Source of the DNA: Candidatus Saccharimonadota bacterium
GTDB taxonomy: Bacteria > Patescibacteriota > Saccharimonadia > Saccharimonadales > SLHW01
DNA: 31,298 nucleotides
Assembly: GCA_007135955.1 (NCBI GenBank)
Contig: SLHW01000049.1
Span: 1-31,298 of the forward strand
Direction of reading: 5' to 3'
Shown here: positions 29,486 to 31,298 of the stretch, one piece after another
Layout: each line of letters starts with the position of its first letter
Numbering within the stretch: the stretch's first letter is position 1
Position numbers and translations under genes: made by a program
Notes under the pieces: generated by a model
Seen by the model: the letters and a program-made list of their open reading frames with translations, nothing else
Told to the model about the DNA's origin: nothing
Databases searched by the model: none

Positions 29486-31298
29486 ATGAAACACACGAAA
29501 AAAATATTTATAATTGCGCTGATAGCAATTAGTGTTGTCGTGCTTATGCCAATCGAGTTACTAGCGTTTAACCGATTCGGTGCTGCGGTTGGCCATAACT
29601 ATTTTAGCGGCACTACAGCAGGGTCACTTACTGGAACGGTTCTGCCGTCATATAATTACTCTGGTTCTGATTGTCAAGGATATGGTTCTGCAGCTTGGCA
29701 GGCAGCCGGTAGTCCGACCAATACTAACAATTTTGCAATCCCTAATGCTGCGGTTCGTTCAGATGGTACTCAGCCGCAGCGAAAAGCTGATGTATTCAAC
29801 TATTTGCAAACAACCTATAACCAGGGAAGCCTTGCTTCGGGGGCAACGTGTCTTCAGAGACAGAAAAGAATTGGTGCTGCTTTTGTAGTAAAAACATTGC
29901 TCGGGATACAGTCGCCTACAGAAATATCTGTTACGTCTGCACAATGGGCTGACCTTGAAAATCGACTAAGCAATCCCGATATTAGTATATTTTCTACAAC
30001 TCGTACGAGCACGTTCAATTCTGCGCGAGTCCATAACGCTACCACAGTAATAGACGTTCGCCATTATAATGACCCGCCTAATCCTTTAACCGAGCCAACC
30101 ATCGTTTTTCGCGATAATAGTACCGGACAAGACGTCTACGAACTTCGGCGCAGATGCGCTAATCCTTTTGGAGAAGGAGGTGGATTACCTCAGTTTACTC
30201 CGACCTATTGGAATTATACACACGACAGCTTTAGGGTGAGGAACGAGAGCAACACCAGCACTCTTCACAACCAAGAGATAGCTCAAGGAACGCAAGTCCA
30301 ACTGCAAAGCCGTATACTAAATAACGGTGATGGTCGAGGGAATAGCTATGAATTAAGAATACAGCGACGCATTGGGTCAGGTACATGGTCAACCGTAGGC
30401 TCAGCCTTCGATCCGGAAGGCGCTCTAAACCCCAGCGCAACAAGGTTACGTACTCGCAACTACACAATCCCCAACGTTGCTAATGGTACACAGATATGCT
30501 TTCGAGCTCGAATTACGCCTTATCGTGGAATGTCCGAGCCAACTCTCAACAACACAGGACACCCTGACGGTAGTGGGACTGTCTGGCTGCCCTCACCAGT
30601 ACGATGTGTAACAGCATATACTGCTCCTGGCTTTGTTGTAACTCCTGGAGCGGGGCCTATAAGCTTTGCCTCTGGATCTTCGCTAGAGAATCCGGAAGCA
30701 GCCAGATTTAGGGGAAGGATTACTGTTGGCATAACCTACGATAATGCTGCTCACCAAAGTGATCCTGTGCAAATACCGATCGACCCCTTCAGGATAAGAT
30801 ATTTTTATAAGCCGCTCAACGGGAGTGCTATCGATATAGGTTCGTCAAATTTTGCAAATAGTTTCGGACCAGGCCCTTATAATCGAAGCACTGGTACTAT
30901 AGCGCTCGGCAGCCTAAACTTAAGTGCTGGCGATCGATTATGTACCCAGGTAGTAGTGAATCCTACAAGCGGAACAGTTAATAGTGACGGCTCGCTTAAT
31001 GTTGTCGTAGCAGAGACGAGCTCTGACGAAGCTTGTGTTACCATCGTCGACCAACCTTACGTGTCTGCTTTTGGCGCTGACGTGATTGCAACAGCTGGTC
31101 TCGCTGATATTGAAGGCAGTTGTACGGGTGATCCTGGCATTATTTCGACTCTTTTCGACAGTAGCAACAATCGTAATCGTGGTTCCGGCACTCAGTTCGC
31201 TGCCCTTGCTATGACGCAAATCAACGGCTTTGCCAGCGCTAAGATGCGCACCGGTGCCCCAACACCAACTCGCGGCCTCTCATTTAGTAACGACGACA
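29486..31298 (+). CDS. Large secreted surface protein, 3' end outside window
   Basis: I read an uninterrupted frame from ATG 29486 to the window edge (604 codons, no stop). The N-terminus is a signal peptide: MKHTKK, a hydrophobic core at 7-23, then ELLAFNRF with probable cleavage near Ala27. The mature part is rich in Asn, Thr, Ser and Gly, with scattered Cys (for example GSDCQGYG, GATCLQRQ, LRRRCANP, TQICFRAR, DEACVTI, EGSCTGDP) and beta-rich Ig-like stretches such as the one from QVQLQSRI to CFRARIT. Near the edge a block (YVSAFGADVIATAGL to GFASAKM and GLSFSND) resembles a module I recall from large Saccharibacteria surface proteins. The likely role is cell-surface adhesion or host contact. 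It starts 2 bp after the TPR-like gene and has no clear SD. Confidence 0.8.
   Translation, partial: MKHTKKIFIIALIAISVVVLMPIELLAFNRFGAAVGHNYFSGTTAGSLTGTVLPSYNYSGSDCQGYGSAAWQAAGSPTNTNNFAIPNAAVRSDGTQPQRKADVFNYLQTTYNQGSLASGATCLQRQKRIGAAFVVKTLLGIQSPTEISVTSAQWADLENRLSNPDISIFSTTRTSTFNSARVHNATTVIDVRHYNDPPNPLTEPTIVFRDNSTGQDVYELRRRCANPFGEGGGLPQFTPTYWNYTHDSFRVRNESNTSTLHNQEIAQGTQVQLQSRILNNGDGRGNSYELRIQRRIGSGTWSTVGSAFDPEGALNPSATRLRTRNYTIPNVANGTQICFRARITPYRGMSEPTLNNTGHPDGSGTVWLPSPVRCVTAYTAPGFVVTPGAGPISFASGSSLENPEAARFRGRITVGITYDNAAHQSDPVQIPIDPFRIRYFYKPLNGSAIDIGSSNFANSFGPGPYNRSTGTIALGSLNLSAGDRLCTQVVVNPTSGTVNSDGSLNVVVAETSSDEACVTIVDQPYVSAFGADVIATAGLADIEGSCTGDPGIISTLFDSSNNRNRGSGTQFAALAMTQINGFASAKMRTGAPTPTRGLSFSNDD

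Noticed and set aside
29580..29888. Open frames on both strands within the last 2 kb (for example 102 aa here, 93 aa at 30938-31219)
   Set aside because: They are shadows of the continuous secreted-protein frame from 29486 to the window end, which has a signal peptide and coherent composition.
1..31298. UGA recoding as in Gracilibacteria/Absconditabacteria (code 25)
   Set aside because: TGA is a genuine stop at truB, mutM, ftsK and the phosphoribosyltransferase gene, and no core gene has an in-frame TGA.
1..31298. CRISPR arrays, IS elements, prophage genes, tRNA or rRNA genes
   Set aside because: No regularly spaced repeats, terminal inverted repeats, transposase or phage proteins, or tRNA-like sequences were noticed. 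The only direct repeat is the in-frame 30-bp duplication at 13692-13778.

Overview
The window reads as a compact chromosomal segment of a Patescibacteria/CPR bacterium, most likely Candidatus Saccharibacteria (TM7). This placement rests on recognised protein style, not on a search. Supporting points are the degenerate DHH-family protein with a long acidic tail, the very dense core gene layout, the large secreted Cys-containing surface protein at the right edge, and TGA used as a normal stop (code 11, unlike Gracilibacteria or Absconditabacteria). All 32 genes found are chromosomal. I see no transposase, phage gene, tRNA, rRNA or CRISPR array.

Layout. 1-3469: C-terminal part of dnaG, then rpoD, then a second, divergent sigma-70-type gene. 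3524-9170: a P-loop kinase, a polyprenyl diphosphate synthase, polA, a membrane-anchored conserved hypothetical and a HAD hydrolase. 9171-11279: a small DciA-like gene on the minus strand, then mutM and holA, which overlap by ATGA. 11338-13799: rpsT (minus) and the DHH-like pseudo-phosphoesterase. 13839-20312: truB-rpsO-pnp (the same order as in E. coli), a small membrane protein, a family-4-type uracil-DNA glycosylase and RNase J. 20384-25555: a small hypothetical, ftsK, rpsF-ssb-rpsR, efp and tlyA. 25545-28747: a CRP/FNR regulator (minus), a PH-like protein, a degenerate phosphoribosyltransferase and ychF (minus). 28896-31298: a membrane-anchored TPR-like protein and a secreted surface protein that runs off the window.

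Functional themes. One is replication and repair (DnaG, PolA, HolA, SSB, DciA-like, MutM, UDG, FtsK). Another is transcription initiation (two sigma factors, a CRP-type regulator). A third is RNA turnover and translation (PNPase, RNase J, S6, S15, S18, S20, EF-P, TruB, TlyA, YchF).

Regulatory picture. Thirteen or fourteen genes have a sigma-70 -10 hexamer only 5-14 bp before the start codon and no Shine-Dalgarno sequence, which predicts leaderless or near-leaderless mRNAs. Operon-internal and ribosomal-protein genes instead carry purine-rich SD sequences, and these fall into two spacing classes (6-8 and 13-14 nt). The rpsO and pnp leaders contain strong predicted RNA structures. The crp-like gene has a near-consensus TGTGA-N6-TCTCA site in its own divergent promoter region, and its recognition helix keeps the RETxxR residues that read such sites. 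I found no intrinsic terminator with a proper U-tract anywhere.
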